From contig NZ_RJLQ01000002.1 of NCBI RefSeq assembly GCF_003833015.1, positions 177,751 to 241,750 on the forward strand: a DNA stretch of 64,000 bases. The letters are read 5' to 3'. The notes below the pieces were generated by a model. That model was not told the DNA's origin, made no database searches, and saw only the letters and a list, made by a program, of their open reading frames with translations. Position numbers and translations under genes: made by a program. Source of the DNA: Clostridium sp. E02 (GTDB taxonomy: Bacteria; Bacillota; Clostridia; Lachnospirales; Lachnospiraceae). The stretch's first letter is position 1. Each line of letters starts with the position of its first letter. Below are positions 29,132 through 38,328 of the stretch, piece by piece.

Positions 29132-30550
29132 ATGATAAAGGATAATCAGAAAAAATTCAACGGATTTCATGTAGCACTTGATGGAGTGGTTATAGTACTA
29201 GCTTATCTAGTTGCCTGGCTGCTGTTACTGTTAGGCAACCGGATTTTCAGCCCCGAAATAAATGTTTTGGCACCCCAGTATTATTTTGCGGCGCTTCTGA
29301 TTCTGGTGCCTATGTACCTGTTGCTTTACGGCTTTTTCCATCTGTACGCACCGAAGAGAGTTCAGGCAAGGCGGTATGAATTTAGTAATATTTTAAAAGC
29401 AAACCTTCTGGGAGTTCTCTTGTTTACTCTGATCTTGTTTCTGATCAAGAAGAATCCTTATTTTAAATATTATTCCACCAGAATGGTTTTCTATTTTTTT
29501 GCCATTAATATTATTCTAGAAACCATAGAACGGAATCTGATTCGTCAGATCCTCCACTCCATGCGCACGAAGGGATACAATCAAAAACATATCCTCTTGA
29601 TTGGCTACAGCCGTGCTGCGGAAGGGTTTATCGACCGGGTCCTTTATAGCCCGGAATGGGGATATCAGATCAAAGGGATTTTAGATAATACAAAGGAATG
29701 GGGAGCCTCATATAAAGACATTCATGTAATTGGTAAATTAAACGATTTAGATGAAATCCTAAGTCTCAATTCCTTAGATGAGATTGCCATTACCTTAAGC
29801 ATTAGTGAATACGCAGATTTGGAACGAATTGTAGCTTCCTGTGAAAAATCAGGGGTTCATACAAAATTTATACCAGATTATAACAACATGATTCCTACAA
29901 GACCTTTTATTGAAGATCTTCAGGGTCTGCCAGTCGTCAATATACGAAGAGTACCACTTACGGATCCGGTTAATGCGTTAGTTAAGCGGGCGGTGGATTT
30001 ATTCGGTGCAGCCGTTGCGTTGATCGTATTCTCGCCTGTGATGTTACTCACAGCTGTGTTAATTAAGCTGACGGCACCGGGACCTCTTATCTATAAACAG
30101 GAGAGAGTTGGACTTCATAATAAGTCCTTTTCTATGTATAAGTTCCGCTCCATGGTGGTACAAGCTCCATCGGAAGAACGGTTAAAGTGGACCACCCCTC
30201 ATGATTCCAGAGTGACTCCAGTCGGGCGTTTTATTCGAAAAACCAGTATTGATGAGATGCCTCAGTTTTTCAATGTTTTACGGGGGGACATGAGTTTGGT
30301 TGGACCAAGACCGGAGCGGCCTCTTTTTGTTGGTAAATTCAAAGAAGAGATTCCCCGTTATATGATTAAACATCAGGTTCGTCCTGGCATCACAGGCTGG
30401 GCTCAGGTGAATGGATTCCGTGGGGATACTTCGATTACGAAACGGATTGAGCATGATCTGTATTATATAGAAAACTGGACCCTTGGATTTGATTTCAAAA
30501 TCTTGTTCTTTACTGGATTCAAAGGGTTTATTAATAAAAATGCGTACTGA
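29132..30550 (+). CDS. Undecaprenyl-phosphate glycosylphosphotransferase (polysaccharide initiation)
   Basis: 472 residues, WbaP/EpsL type: about four N-terminal membrane helices (to residue 115), a Rossmann-like CoA_binding_3 region, then a fifth membrane helix and the catalytic bacterial sugar transferase domain. The latter contains KFRSM, TSIDEMPQFFNVLRGDMS, and the VGPRP signature. It transfers a sugar 1-phosphate from a UDP-sugar to undecaprenyl phosphate, starting repeat-unit assembly. A 103-base gap with a TATAAT-like stretch precedes it, so it may be partly independently expressed. Confidence 0.92.
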   Translation: MIKDNQKKFNGFHVALDGVVIVLAYLVAWLLLLLGNRIFSPEINVLAPQYYFAALLILVPMYLLLYGFFHLYAPKRVQARRYEFSNILKANLLGVLLFTLILFLIKKNPYFKYYSTRMVFYFFAINIILETIERNLIRQILHSMRTKGYNQKHILLIGYSRAAEGFIDRVLYSPEWGYQIKGILDNTKEWGASYKDIHVIGKLNDLDEILSLNSLDEIAITLSISEYADLERIVASCEKSGVHTKFIPDYNNMIPTRPFIEDLQGLPVVNIRRVPLTDPVNALVKRAVDLFGAAVALIVFSPVMLLTAVLIKLTAPGPLIYKQERVGLHNKSFSMYKFRSMVVQAPSEERLKWTTPHDSRVTPVGRFIRKTSIDEMPQFFNVLRGDMSLVGPRPERPLFVGKFKEEIPRYMIKHQVRPGITGWAQVNGFRGDTSITKRIEHDLYYIENWTLGFDFKILFFTGFKGFINKNAY

Positions 30551-30586
30551 TTTCAGTTATGGCATAGTTAGGATGAGGAAGATTAG

Positions 30587-32389
30587 ATGAAAAACGAATT
30601 TGACGATGAATTAAATCGTGATCCAAAGAATAGGGGAACACGCAATACCGGCCCCCAAGACCAAAGACCCCGGTTCAAGAAAGAGCAACAAGAGCCTATG
30701 TTCCGTGGTCAGCAAAGAAGACAACCCTCATCCGGAGGGCAGACAACTTCAAGAACCCGTGGCTCGTCAGATGGAAAACTGGTGATTGGGGATGGAAAAA
30801 CCAGGCAACAGTCAAGAATTGCGGCCCAGGAAAAAAACGCGGCGAACAGTCGATCGGCAGCGCAGGCAGCAAAAAAAAGAAAAATTCGCCGTTTTATTAT
30901 TCTTGCTGTTTTTGAACTCTTTACCCTAGGCCTTATCTTTTCATATGCCTATGCACAAAGATTAATGGGATCCATTATAAGACCTGAAAATTTTAATGAA
31001 GATCAAGTACGAAACGAAGATTTGTCACAAGAGCAGAAAAAACATATGACTGGTTTTCGTACCATAGCGATTTTTGGAGTAGATAGCCGGGATGGCAATG
31101 TAAACCGGGGAACCAATGCGGATGTGATTATGATCTGCAATATTAACCGGGAGAATGGAGAGATCCGGTTAGCATCAGTTTTTCGAGATACATATCTAAA
31201 TATTAATGATAGAAATACCTACAACAAAATCAATTCTGCCTATGCCAACGGGGGGGCTTCCCAGGCATTGGCTGCATTAAATAAAAATCTGGATTTGGAT
31301 ATCAGCGAATACGTAACGTTTAACTGGAAGTCGGTTGCAGACGGTATCAATATGTTAGGCGGAGTGGATATCGATATCAGCAAACCGGAATTTCGCTATA
31401 TCAATTCCTTTATTACGGAGACGGTTAAGAAAACCGGAGTTCCTTCGGTGCACTTAAAGTCTGCGGGTATGAATCATCTAGATGGGGTACAAGCAGTTGC
31501 TTATGCCAGACTCCGAAAGATGGATACCGATTATGCCAGAACCGAACGCCAGCGCCTTGTCATTGAGAAGTCGTTTGCAAAGGCAAAAAAAGCGGATCTT
31601 GGATTGTTAAACCGAATCTTATTAATGGAGGTAGAACAAGTTGGTTCTAACCTAACCTTCAGCGATTTTACCGAATTGCTGTTGGATATAAACAAGTATC
31701 ATATAGGAGAAACGGGAGGGTTTCCATTTGCCAGAGGAGATCTGCGTATGGGCAAAAAGGGAGATTGTGTTATCCCCCAGACCCTTGAGACCAATGTAGG
31801 TCAGCTTCATAAGTTTTTATTTGGAAAAGAGAATTACCAAGCGTCAGCTATGGTGAAAAAAATCAGTGCAAAGATCGCAGCCGATTCCGGAATGTATAAA
31901 AAAGGAACCAGCGTGGATCATGTGCCAACAGACAAAGGTTATGTTCCGGATAAAACAAAAGAGGAAACAAAGAAAGAGACGACGGAGGCGGATGAGACCA
32001 AAGCAGAAGATTCTTTGGAGGGAGAGACAGATGAATTTGGTTTCCCAGTGAGTACAACAGAGTCTTCTGATAACAGTAAAAATCCAACCAAGGAAACAAA
32101 ACCAGGCGAAACATTACCCTCAGAGTCTACTTCCGGTCACGAAAAACCGTGGGAGACACAACCGACAAAACCAGATGGAAAGCCAGGAGAGACGAAGCCG
32201 ACAAAACCGGGAAATACAAATCCAACACAGGAAACGCAGGGGCCAGGCACGGAGGAAACTACGGCAGAAACGAAAGCCACAGAGACAACAAAAGCCAATT
32301 ATGGGCCAGGGACAATCGATGAGACTTTCCCAGTACAACCAGGCACGGATCAGGCGGCTCCAGTCGTTCCTGCTCCTCCCATGAATTAA
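30587..32389 (+). CDS. LytR-CpsA-Psr (LCP) family glycan ligase
   Basis: 600 residues. A basic, glutamine/arginine-rich cytoplasmic segment of about 100 residues is followed by one membrane helix and an extracellular LCP domain (about 155-340) with FGVDSRDG, VFRDTYLNI and an LDGVQAVAYARLRK motif including the catalytic arginines. The last 150 residues are rich in Thr, Pro, Glu and Lys (repeated TKP/ETKP), a likely wall-spanning linker. LCP proteins attach lipid-linked glycans to peptidoglycan, so this probably anchors the polymer made by the operon. Confidence 0.92.
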   Translation: MKNEFDDELNRDPKNRGTRNTGPQDQRPRFKKEQQEPMFRGQQRRQPSSGGQTTSRTRGSSDGKLVIGDGKTRQQSRIAAQEKNAANSRSAAQAAKKRKIRRFIILAVFELFTLGLIFSYAYAQRLMGSIIRPENFNEDQVRNEDLSQEQKKHMTGFRTIAIFGVDSRDGNVNRGTNADVIMICNINRENGEIRLASVFRDTYLNINDRNTYNKINSAYANGGASQALAALNKNLDLDISEYVTFNWKSVADGINMLGGVDIDISKPEFRYINSFITETVKKTGVPSVHLKSAGMNHLDGVQAVAYARLRKMDTDYARTERQRLVIEKSFAKAKKADLGLLNRILLMEVEQVGSNLTFSDFTELLLDINKYHIGETGGFPFARGDLRMGKKGDCVIPQTLETNVGQLHKFLFGKENYQASAMVKKISAKIAADSGMYKKGTSVDHVPTDKGYVPDKTKEETKKETTEADETKAEDSLEGETDEFGFPVSTTESSDNSKNPTKETKPGETLPSESTSGHEKPWETQPTKPDGKPGETKPTKPGNTNPTQETQGPGTEETTAETKATETTKANYGPGTIDETFPVQPGTDQAAPVVPAPPMN

Positions 32390-32570
32390 AATAAGATAAA
32401 TACAAATACTCCGTATAGAACGCTTAAAAGAAGCTGTTTTATGCGGAGTATCTGCATTTCACATATTCAATATAGATTTGTCACAGAATGATCACATTTC
32501 ATTGATAAACTTTGAGTATAAAATAAATGAAACCAAACAAAACCAATAAACAGGAAAGGAGATTGATTCT

Positions 32571-33932
32571 ATGTACGACGAATTTGAAAACAAAGATACG
32601 GGTCGTATCAATCCTGAAGAGCATAAAGATGAAACAGTCACTCCTCATTATCAGGAATATCAATATCAGAACCCCACACAAGCCCAATCATATGAGGCTG
32701 GAATGAAACCGAAAAAAAAGAGAGGGTTTTTAAAAAAGGCAGCAGGTTTGGCGGGAGCAGCCCTGGTCTTTGGAATTGTGGCAGGAAGCACGATGGTTGG
32801 GATCAACTGGGCAGCAGGCGCCTATGCAAACCAAAGGTCAGTTGAGATCGGCCGTGCACAGACCATATCTCCCACCGTATCAGATAATAGTGTCACGGCT
32901 TCGAACACTTCAAAGGTTACTACCTCCAATGACGTTTCTGCCATTGTAGATAAGGCCATGCCATCGGTGGTTGCCATCACAAGTAAGGTGGTCTATGAAA
33001 GCCAAACCTGGTTTGGTCCGATGCAGCGGGAAGGGGAAGGAAGTGGTTCTGGGATTGTTGTAGGCAAGAATGACGACGAACTTTTAATTGTCACCAACAA
33101 TCATGTGGTACAGGGAGCACAAGAATTAAAAGTGACCTTTATTGATCAGGTTGCAGTGGATGCAGCCATCAAGGGAACCGATGCAGATAGTGACCTTGCA
33201 GTAATTGCAGTTCCACTAAAAAACATTTCATCGGATACACTTTCTAAGATTGCCGTTGCTTCCATGGGAGATTCAGACCAATTAAAAGTGGGCCAGGGAG
33301 TCATTGCCATCGGGAATGCATTGGGATACGGGCAATCGGTAACGGTAGGATATATCAGTGCACTGGACCGTTCAGTTCAAACAGAAGACGGAACCAACCG
33401 AGATTTACTTCAGACCGACGCAGCCATAAACCCAGGTAACAGTGGTGGTGCTTTGATCAATATGTTAGGAGAAGTGGTTGGAATCAATTCAGCCAAATAC
33501 TCTTCCACAGAAGTGGAAGGTATGGGATATGCAATCCCCATATCAAAAGCGCAGAAAATCATAGATACACTCATCACCAAAGAAACAAGAAAACAAGTTG
33601 CAGATAAGGACCAGGGATATTTGGGCATTCAGTGTAAGAATATTGATGCATCTACAAGTCAGCAGCTTGGTATGCCTCAGGGAGTCTTTATCTATAAGAT
33701 TGTAGAAGGAGGCGCAGCCTCTAAGTCGGATCTTAGGGAAAAAGATATCGTCACTAAGTTTGACGGACAGGGAGTTCGAACTTATGATGATCTAACCGGT
33801 ATGCTCAAATATTATAAAGGAGGAACCAAGGTGACTTTGACGGTACAGTCTCTAGAGAATGGGCAGTACGTAGAAAGAAATGTAGACATTACACTTGGCA
33901 GTAGACCAGTGCAGGAGAATCCTCAAGAATAA
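32571..33932 (+). CDS. htrA: HtrA/DegP-like membrane-anchored serine protease
   Basis: 453 residues: an acidic cytoplasmic N-terminus, a membrane helix at about 55-80, a trypsin-like domain with the triad His in NNHVV, Asp in DSDLAVI and Ser in NPGNSGGAL, then one PDZ domain ending near the C-terminus. It degrades or refolds damaged proteins at the outer face of the membrane. AGGAGA site upstream; ends in its own terminator, so it is monocistronic. Confidence 0.94.
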   Translation: MYDEFENKDTGRINPEEHKDETVTPHYQEYQYQNPTQAQSYEAGMKPKKKRGFLKKAAGLAGAALVFGIVAGSTMVGINWAAGAYANQRSVEIGRAQTISPTVSDNSVTASNTSKVTTSNDVSAIVDKAMPSVVAITSKVVYESQTWFGPMQREGEGSGSGIVVGKNDDELLIVTNNHVVQGAQELKVTFIDQVAVDAAIKGTDADSDLAVIAVPLKNISSDTLSKIAVASMGDSDQLKVGQGVIAIGNALGYGQSVTVGYISALDRSVQTEDGTNRDLLQTDAAINPGNSGGALINMLGEVVGINSAKYSSTEVEGMGYAIPISKAQKIIDTLITKETRKQVADKDQGYLGIQCKNIDASTSQQLGMPQGVFIYKIVEGGAASKSDLREKDIVTKFDGQGVRTYDDLTGMLKYYKGGTKVTLTVQSLENGQYVERNVDITLGSRPVQENPQE

Positions 33933-33946
33933 ATCGATAAGCGAGA

Positions 33947-34000
33947 ATGAAAAATCCCCTCCTTTCAGTATGAAATTATAACTGGAAGGGGGGCTTTTTC
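33947..34000 (+). terminator. Terminator after htrA
   Basis: A long imperfect stem: CCCCTCCTTTCAGT (33956-33969) against ACTGGAAGGGGGGC, flanked by A-rich and T-rich arms (GAAAAAT / CTTTTTC). Confidence 0.85.
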
Positions 34001-34043
34001 ATTCTTCCTATTTGTAAAAAAAATCTAAAGTCCTAGTCTGCAC

Positions 34044-34072
34044 TTGTAGGAGTGTTTTAAATGCTTTATAAT
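34044..34072 (+). promoter_or_regulatory. Sigma-A promoter of the clpX-like gene
   Basis: TTGTAG (34044-34049), 17 bases, TATAAT (34067-34072). The predicted start point near 34079 leaves a leader of about 40 bases to the TTG start and only about 15 to the ATG at 34094. Confidence 0.75.
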
Positions 34073-34117
34073 AACTTTGTATGGTAGTATAAAATGAAAC
34101 ACAAAGGAGAACGTAGT

Positions 34118-35581
34118 TTGGACGATAAAGATGTGATAGAAGAATCAATCAAAGAATCAAATACAAATCAGTCCGATTCCCATAAGAAGAAAAAAGAAGA
34201 TGACGATCAGGAATATGAGAAGATTTGTTATGTCTGCCGACGGCCGGAGAGTAAAACAGGTCCCATGGTTTCCATGCCAGGGGATATGTGTCTTTGTCAT
34301 GACTGTATGCAGAAGGCGTTTGATTCCGTAACCAGCGGTGGAATGGACCTATCAAAGATATCTAGTATGCCATTTATGAACTTAAATTTAAATGATTTAG
34401 GGAACCTAAACCAGAAGGATTTTGAGATTCCAAAGAAACAAAAGGTAAAAAAAAGGTCAGAGAGTGCACCCAAGCAGCAGTTGGAATTAAAAGACATGAA
34501 AGCGCCCCACATCATTCGTCAGAAATTAGATGAATATGTGATTGGTCAGGAACAGGCGAAGAAAGTGATTTCAGTGGCTGTTTATAATCATTATAAAAGA
34601 GTTTATCTTGTGAATCAAGAGGAGAAGAAAGAGGAGAAGAAAGAGGAGAAAATAGAGGAAGAAACCGTTGCAATTGAAAAATCCAATATATTGATGATTG
34701 GACCAACGGGAAGCGGTAAAACATATCTGGTTAAGACTCTGGCGAAGCTGCTTGATGTTCCCCTTGCCATTGCGGATGCCACCTCCTTAACCGAAGCCGG
34801 ATACATAGGCGATGACATAGAAAGTGTGATATCCAAGCTTCTTTCTGCCGCAGACAATGATGTGGAAAAAGCGGAGAGAGGGATCATCTTTATTGATGAG
34901 ATTGACAAAATTGCGAAAAAGAAAAATACAAGCAGCCGGGATGTGAGTGGAGAGTCGGTACAGCAGGAGCTTCTAAAACTATTAGAAGGCAGTGCAGTAG
35001 AGGTTCCTGTAGGTTCAAACCAGAAGAATGCCTTAACGCCTATGACAACCGTGCGAACGGAAAACATTCTATTTATTTGCGGCGGTGCGTTTCCAGATCT
35101 GGAGGATATCATAAAGGAACGATTAAAAGAAAAATCATCGATTGGATTTTCGGCAGTCTTAAATGATCAGTATGAGAATGAACCTGATATTCTCACCCAT
35201 GTAATTCATGAGGATCTAAGAAAATTTGGTATGATACCGGAATTTTTAGGACGACTTCCCATTACCGTAACGCTTGAGTCTCTCACAAAAGAGCTCTTGA
35301 CCCGGGTGTTGAAGGAACCAAAGAATGCCATATTAAAACAATATCAAAAGCTTTTGGAGCTAGATGAAGTGAAACTTTCCTTTGAAGAGGATGCACTGGA
35401 ATGGATCGCAGAAGAGGCACTGAAGAAAAAGACAGGTGCGAGAGCCTTGCGTGCCATCATTGAGAACTTTATGCTTGATATTATGTATGAGATTCCAAAA
35501 GATCCGGGGATTGGTTCTGTTGTGATTACAAGAGCTTATTTAGACAAAATCGGCGGACCTATGATTCAGATGAGGGGATAG
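34118..35581 (+). CDS. ClpX-like AAA+ unfoldase, stand-alone paralogue
   Basis: 487 residues from TTG 34118, which has AGGAGA 7 bases upstream; ATG 34094 in frame lacks a site. An N-terminal zinc domain (C37-x2-C40 and C60-x2-C63) is followed by Walker A GPTGSGKT (from residue 195), Walker B IIFIDEID (about 256-263), the sensor region and the ClpX C-terminal domain (GARALRAIIE). Between the zinc and AAA+ parts are a low-complexity linker and a KKEEKKEEK insert, making it about 60 residues longer than usual ClpX. It is not beside clpP; it may be a specialised second ClpX. Confidence 0.88.
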   Translation: MDDKDVIEESIKESNTNQSDSHKKKKEDDDQEYEKICYVCRRPESKTGPMVSMPGDMCLCHDCMQKAFDSVTSGGMDLSKISSMPFMNLNLNDLGNLNQKDFEIPKKQKVKKRSESAPKQQLELKDMKAPHIIRQKLDEYVIGQEQAKKVISVAVYNHYKRVYLVNQEEKKEEKKEEKIEEETVAIEKSNILMIGPTGSGKTYLVKTLAKLLDVPLAIADATSLTEAGYIGDDIESVISKLLSAADNDVEKAERGIIFIDEIDKIAKKKNTSSRDVSGESVQQELLKLLEGSAVEVPVGSNQKNALTPMTTVRTENILFICGGAFPDLEDIIKERLKEKSSIGFSAVLNDQYENEPDILTHVIHEDLRKFGMIPEFLGRLPITVTLESLTKELLTRVLKEPKNAILKQYQKLLELDEVKLSFEEDALEWIAEEALKKKTGARALRAIIENFMLDIMYEIPKDPGIGSVVITRAYLDKIGGPMIQMRG

Positions 35582-35640
35582 TGTAATCAGGGATAAAATT
35601 CTTCTTTCGGTAGGATAATGAAGAGGAAAGGAGTGAGCGT

Positions 35641-36108
35641 ATGATATTTATGGGTATAATTGCTTTACTGGCAGCTCTGGATCTTTTGATAAAAAAGATA
35701 ATAGAAGAACAAGAGGAGTCTGAATTCCCCAAGGAACTTCATAGAAGTGGCGGTAAGATTATGTTATATCAAAACCGCAATTCTGGATTTTCGTTTGGGT
35801 TTTTAAAGGAACATCCGGGACTTGTTCGGATGATACCCCTTGCCGCTGCCGCCTTTCTTGGTGGTATGCTGGCTGGTCACCTTCAGCATAAAGGAAGAGT
35901 TGCAGATAAGATTGGACTGTCCATTTTATTGGGCGGTGCAGTCAGTAATTTATATGACAGATTGGCGCGGCATTATGTTGTGGATTATTTCAGCATTCAA
36001 TGTGGAAAATTGAAAAAAGTTGTGTTTAATCTTGGAGATTTCTTTATCTTTCTGGGTGCCGCAATCTTGTTCGCTGCAGAAATTGTTCGGACCTTTCGGG
36101 AACGATAA
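35641..36108 (+). CDS. Signal peptidase II-like protein
   Basis: 155 residues with about four membrane helices. It keeps LspA hallmarks: NSGFSFGFL (compare N-x-G-A-A-F), then NLYDR with Asp106 and NLGDFFIFLG with Asp133, the two catalytic aspartates. It would cut lipoprotein signal peptides in the membrane. The first loop is unusually charged (EEQEESEFPKE) and the protein is divergent, so it may be a second, specialised LspA. It has AAAGGAG upstream and an independent terminator. Confidence 0.75.
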   Translation: MIFMGIIALLAALDLLIKKIIEEQEESEFPKELHRSGGKIMLYQNRNSGFSFGFLKEHPGLVRMIPLAAAAFLGGMLAGHLQHKGRVADKIGLSILLGGAVSNLYDRLARHYVVDYFSIQCGKLKKVVFNLGDFFIFLGAAILFAAEIVRTFRER

Positions 36109-36116
36109 CACAAAAA

Positions 36117-36145
36117 AAGCGGCTGTATTCTTGACACAGCCGCTT
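36117..36145 (+). terminator. Hairpin after lspA-like gene
   Basis: Perfect 10-bp stem AAGCGGCTGT / ACAGCCGCTT with a 9-base loop; no clear T-run after it. Confidence 0.65.
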
Positions 36146-36194
36146 AACTATTGTAAAATCAGTCTAAAATATGATAAATTAGGAGTTGATCTTT

Positions 36195-37451
36195 TTGGAT
36201 TCAAGTGACTATTTACAGTTGCTTATGTTAGTTTTTTTAGTTGCATTATCATCCCTTTTCTCTTCGGCTGAGACAGCCCTAACCATGGTGAATAAGATTA
36301 AGATACGTACGATGGCAGATTCAGGCAGCAAGAATGCCATTACCCTTACGAAAGTGATGGAAAACCAGGGGAAGATGCTCAGCGCTATTTTAGTCGGGAA
36401 CAATCTGGTGAATTTAACCGCTTCATCCCTGTCGACCACGCTGGTTATGAGTATCTGGGGGAATCAGGCCATCAGCATTGGAACCGGCATTCTTACTCTT
36501 GCAATTCTGGTGTTTGGTGAGATCTCACCAAAAACAATCGCAACGCTATACCCCGAAGCATTATCTTTAAGCTATGCAAAATTTATCTATATATTTATGA
36601 TAATTATGACCCCGGTTATCTATGTGGTGCATGTGTTATCATCCGCATTTTTACGTTTGATTCATGTAAATCCCAATCGGAAGCAAGATGCCATGACAGA
36701 GGACGAGCTTCGTACAATTGTTGAAGTCAGTCACGAAGAGGGTGTCATTGAATTTGAAGAACGTAAGATGATCAATAATGTGTTTGATTTCGGTGATTCC
36801 GTTGCCCGTGACATTATGATTCCAAGGATAGATATGACACTGGTGGAGGTCAATGCTACTTACGATGAGATGATCGACACCTTCAAAGAAGAGATGTATA
36901 CTAGGATTCCGGTTTACGAAGAAACCAACGATAATGTCATAGGAATCATTAATATGAAAGATTTTTTGCTGATGGATCACAAGGAAAACTTTCATATTCG
37001 TGATTTTTTAAGAGAGCCTCTCTATACATATGAGTACAAAAAGACAGCAGAACTCATGTTAGAGATGCGTCAGACATGCAACAATGTTGTGATCGTCTTA
37101 GATGAATACGGTGCAGCCGCCGGTATGATCACGTTAGAAGATCTTTTGGAAGAAATCGTAGGAGAGATTCGGGATGAATACGATGAAGACGAAGAAGATG
37201 AATTGATAGAGATTGCTCCTTCCACATATGTAGTAGAAGGTTCCATGAAGTTAGATGATTTAAACGACAGGTTGGATCTGGAACTGGAATCAGAAGATTA
37301 TGATTCCATTGGTGGTCTGATTATCGGCCAGATCGACCGGTTTCCTCTAGAGGGAGAGGAAGTGGTCTGTCAGGGGATCCGCCTCGTGGTAGAAGAACTT
37401 GATAAGAACCGGATTGAGAAGGTACGGATGTATCTGCCCCTTTCCGAATAA
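36195..37451 (+). CDS. CNNM/HlyC-type membrane protein with CBS domains
   Basis: 418 residues: DUF21 membrane domain (about 1-180, four helices), a CBS pair (about 205-330) and a C-terminal CorC_HlyC domain with GGLIIGQIDRFPLEGE. Members transport or sense Mg2+ and other divalent cations; some are called hemolysins. TTG 36195 is preferred because AGGAG (36181-36185) is 9 bases upstream, whereas TTG 36186 touches it. Confidence 0.88.
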   Translation: MDSSDYLQLLMLVFLVALSSLFSSAETALTMVNKIKIRTMADSGSKNAITLTKVMENQGKMLSAILVGNNLVNLTASSLSTTLVMSIWGNQAISIGTGILTLAILVFGEISPKTIATLYPEALSLSYAKFIYIFMIIMTPVIYVVHVLSSAFLRLIHVNPNRKQDAMTEDELRTIVEVSHEEGVIEFEERKMINNVFDFGDSVARDIMIPRIDMTLVEVNATYDEMIDTFKEEMYTRIPVYEETNDNVIGIINMKDFLLMDHKENFHIRDFLREPLYTYEYKKTAELMLEMRQTCNNVVIVLDEYGAAAGMITLEDLLEEIVGEIRDEYDEDEEDELIEIAPSTYVVEGSMKLDDLNDRLDLELESEDYDSIGGLIIGQIDRFPLEGEEVVCQGIRLVVEELDKNRIEKVRMYLPLSE

Positions 37452-37463
37452 GAAGGGATAAAA

Positions 37464-37501
37464 CCCCGCCAGGCTGTATTTCCAAGTGTTACCTGACGGG
37501 G
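37464..37501. terminator. Terminator between convergent genes
   Basis: CCCCGCCAGG (37464-37473) pairs with CCTGACGGGG (37492-37501) with one A-C mismatch. It sits between the CBS protein gene (+) and the small membrane protein gene (-). Confidence 0.75.
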
Positions 37502-37508
37502 GTGGGGA

Positions 37509-37868
37509 TTAACTTAGCATTCCTCCGGCTGTCCCACTGACGGCGCAGACGGCCATGGTAGTCAGAATCTGGTTTAAGGATCCGTTTATGCCTCGGTTCA
37601 TCAAAAACGAGATGGCAAGCAGTATGACAAAATACAAAAGACCCAAAAGAAGACCCCAAAAGAACCGGCGTTGCCGGATGCTTTTGCCCATGAGCAGACC
37701 TCCGATCAGGCAGGATAGGATGTAGACAACATTGACACCTAACCGGATCTGATCTTCTTTTAACCGGAATCTATAAAGTCCTAAGGCCAGGACCACCAAC
37801 AGAATTCCAGTCAATATGTAGGTGATGAGCAAGTTTCTAAGTGTGACCTGAAACTTTGATTTTTCCAT
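37509..37868 (-). CDS. Small four-helix membrane protein (TIGR04086-like)
   Basis: 119 residues with four hydrophobic segments and short charged loops (RFRLKEDQIR, KSIRQRR). It resembles the TIGR04086 family of clostridial and bacillar membrane proteins of unknown function. The last helix is Gly/Ala-rich (VSGTAGGML). AAGGAG lies upstream of the start. It is divergent from the SCIFF genes, with 182 bases between. Confidence 0.7.
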   Translation of the reverse strand: MEKSKFQVTLRNLLITYILTGILLVVLALGLYRFRLKEDQIRLGVNVVYILSCLIGGLLMGKSIRQRRFFWGLLLGLLYFVILLAISFLMNRGINGSLNQILTTMAVCAVSGTAGGMLS

Positions 37869-37986
37869 TTAACTACTCCTTATGTCTTGTCTTATGGTTC
37901 AATATATTCAAGTGATGCAGGGGATATTCTTATATGTTTGTACCGGAAAAAGAAATTGGGCATCCTTTTGCAGGGGGGATAAATCT

Positions 37987-38015
37987 TGCACTCATGAAAA
38001 ACATGTGGTATAATC
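37987..38015 (+). promoter_or_regulatory. Promoter of the SCIFF operon
   Basis: TTGCAC (37987-37992), 17 bases, TATAAT (38010-38015) with an upstream TGG, so an extended -10. The leader to scfA is about 28 bases with AGGAGG. Confidence 0.85.
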
Positions 38016-38050
38016 TCAAAGAATTAGGTAAATACAGGAGGTGTTAGTTT

Positions 38051-38197
38051 ATGAAACACGTAAAGACATTAAGTTCCAGTACATTAAAAGAATCCATGAA
38101 AAAGGGCGGTTGCGGTGAGTGCCAGACTTCCTGCCAGTCCGCATGCAAGACATCCTGTACAGTAGGAAACCAAAGCTGCGAGAACAGCAATCGTTAA
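38051..38197 (+). CDS. scfA: SCIFF ranthipeptide precursor (six cysteines in forty-five)
   Basis: A 48-residue peptide starting MKHVKTLSSSTLKES, with Cys at 21, 24, 28, 32, 36 and 43. The spacing and the core GECQTSCQSACKTSC match the clostridial SCIFF family. The radical-SAM enzyme downstream crosslinks the Cys sulfurs to backbone carbons of nearby residues. The mature product is thought to act in signalling, not killing, but its role is not settled. It is preceded by AGGAGG and its own promoter, and separated from the maturase gene by a hairpin, which should favour excess precursor. Confidence 0.97.
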   Translation: MKHVKTLSSSTLKESMKKGGCGECQTSCQSACKTSCTVGNQSCENSNR

Positions 38198-38238
38198 TAA
38201 AAACTGTATAGAACAGCCATAAGGCAGATGAGCATATG

Positions 38239-38265
38239 CCCCTACGGTCGTTATGACGGTAGGGG
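38239..38265 (+). terminator. Hairpin between precursor and maturase genes (partial terminator/attenuator)
   Basis: CCCCTAC (38239-38245) pairs with GTAGGGG (38259-38265); inner GTC/GAC extends the stem. A T-rich TTGCTTTGCTTGTT follows. Probably lets a fraction of transcripts through to the maturase. Confidence 0.7.
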
Positions 38266-38328
38266 TTGCTTTGCTTGTTAAAATAAAACCATGAATGGTT
38301 CTAATCATTCATATGAAGGAGTATACCA

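Noticed and set aside
32406..32451. Hairpin after the LCP gene (ATACTCCG / CGGAGTAT) as a terminator
   Set aside because: The loop is long and no T-run follows; too weak to call with confidence.
34615..35112. 165-codon frame opposite the clpX-like gene
   Set aside because: It is antisense to a well-conserved AAA+ domain, Ser/Phe-rich, and has no ribosome site; an artefact of codon bias.
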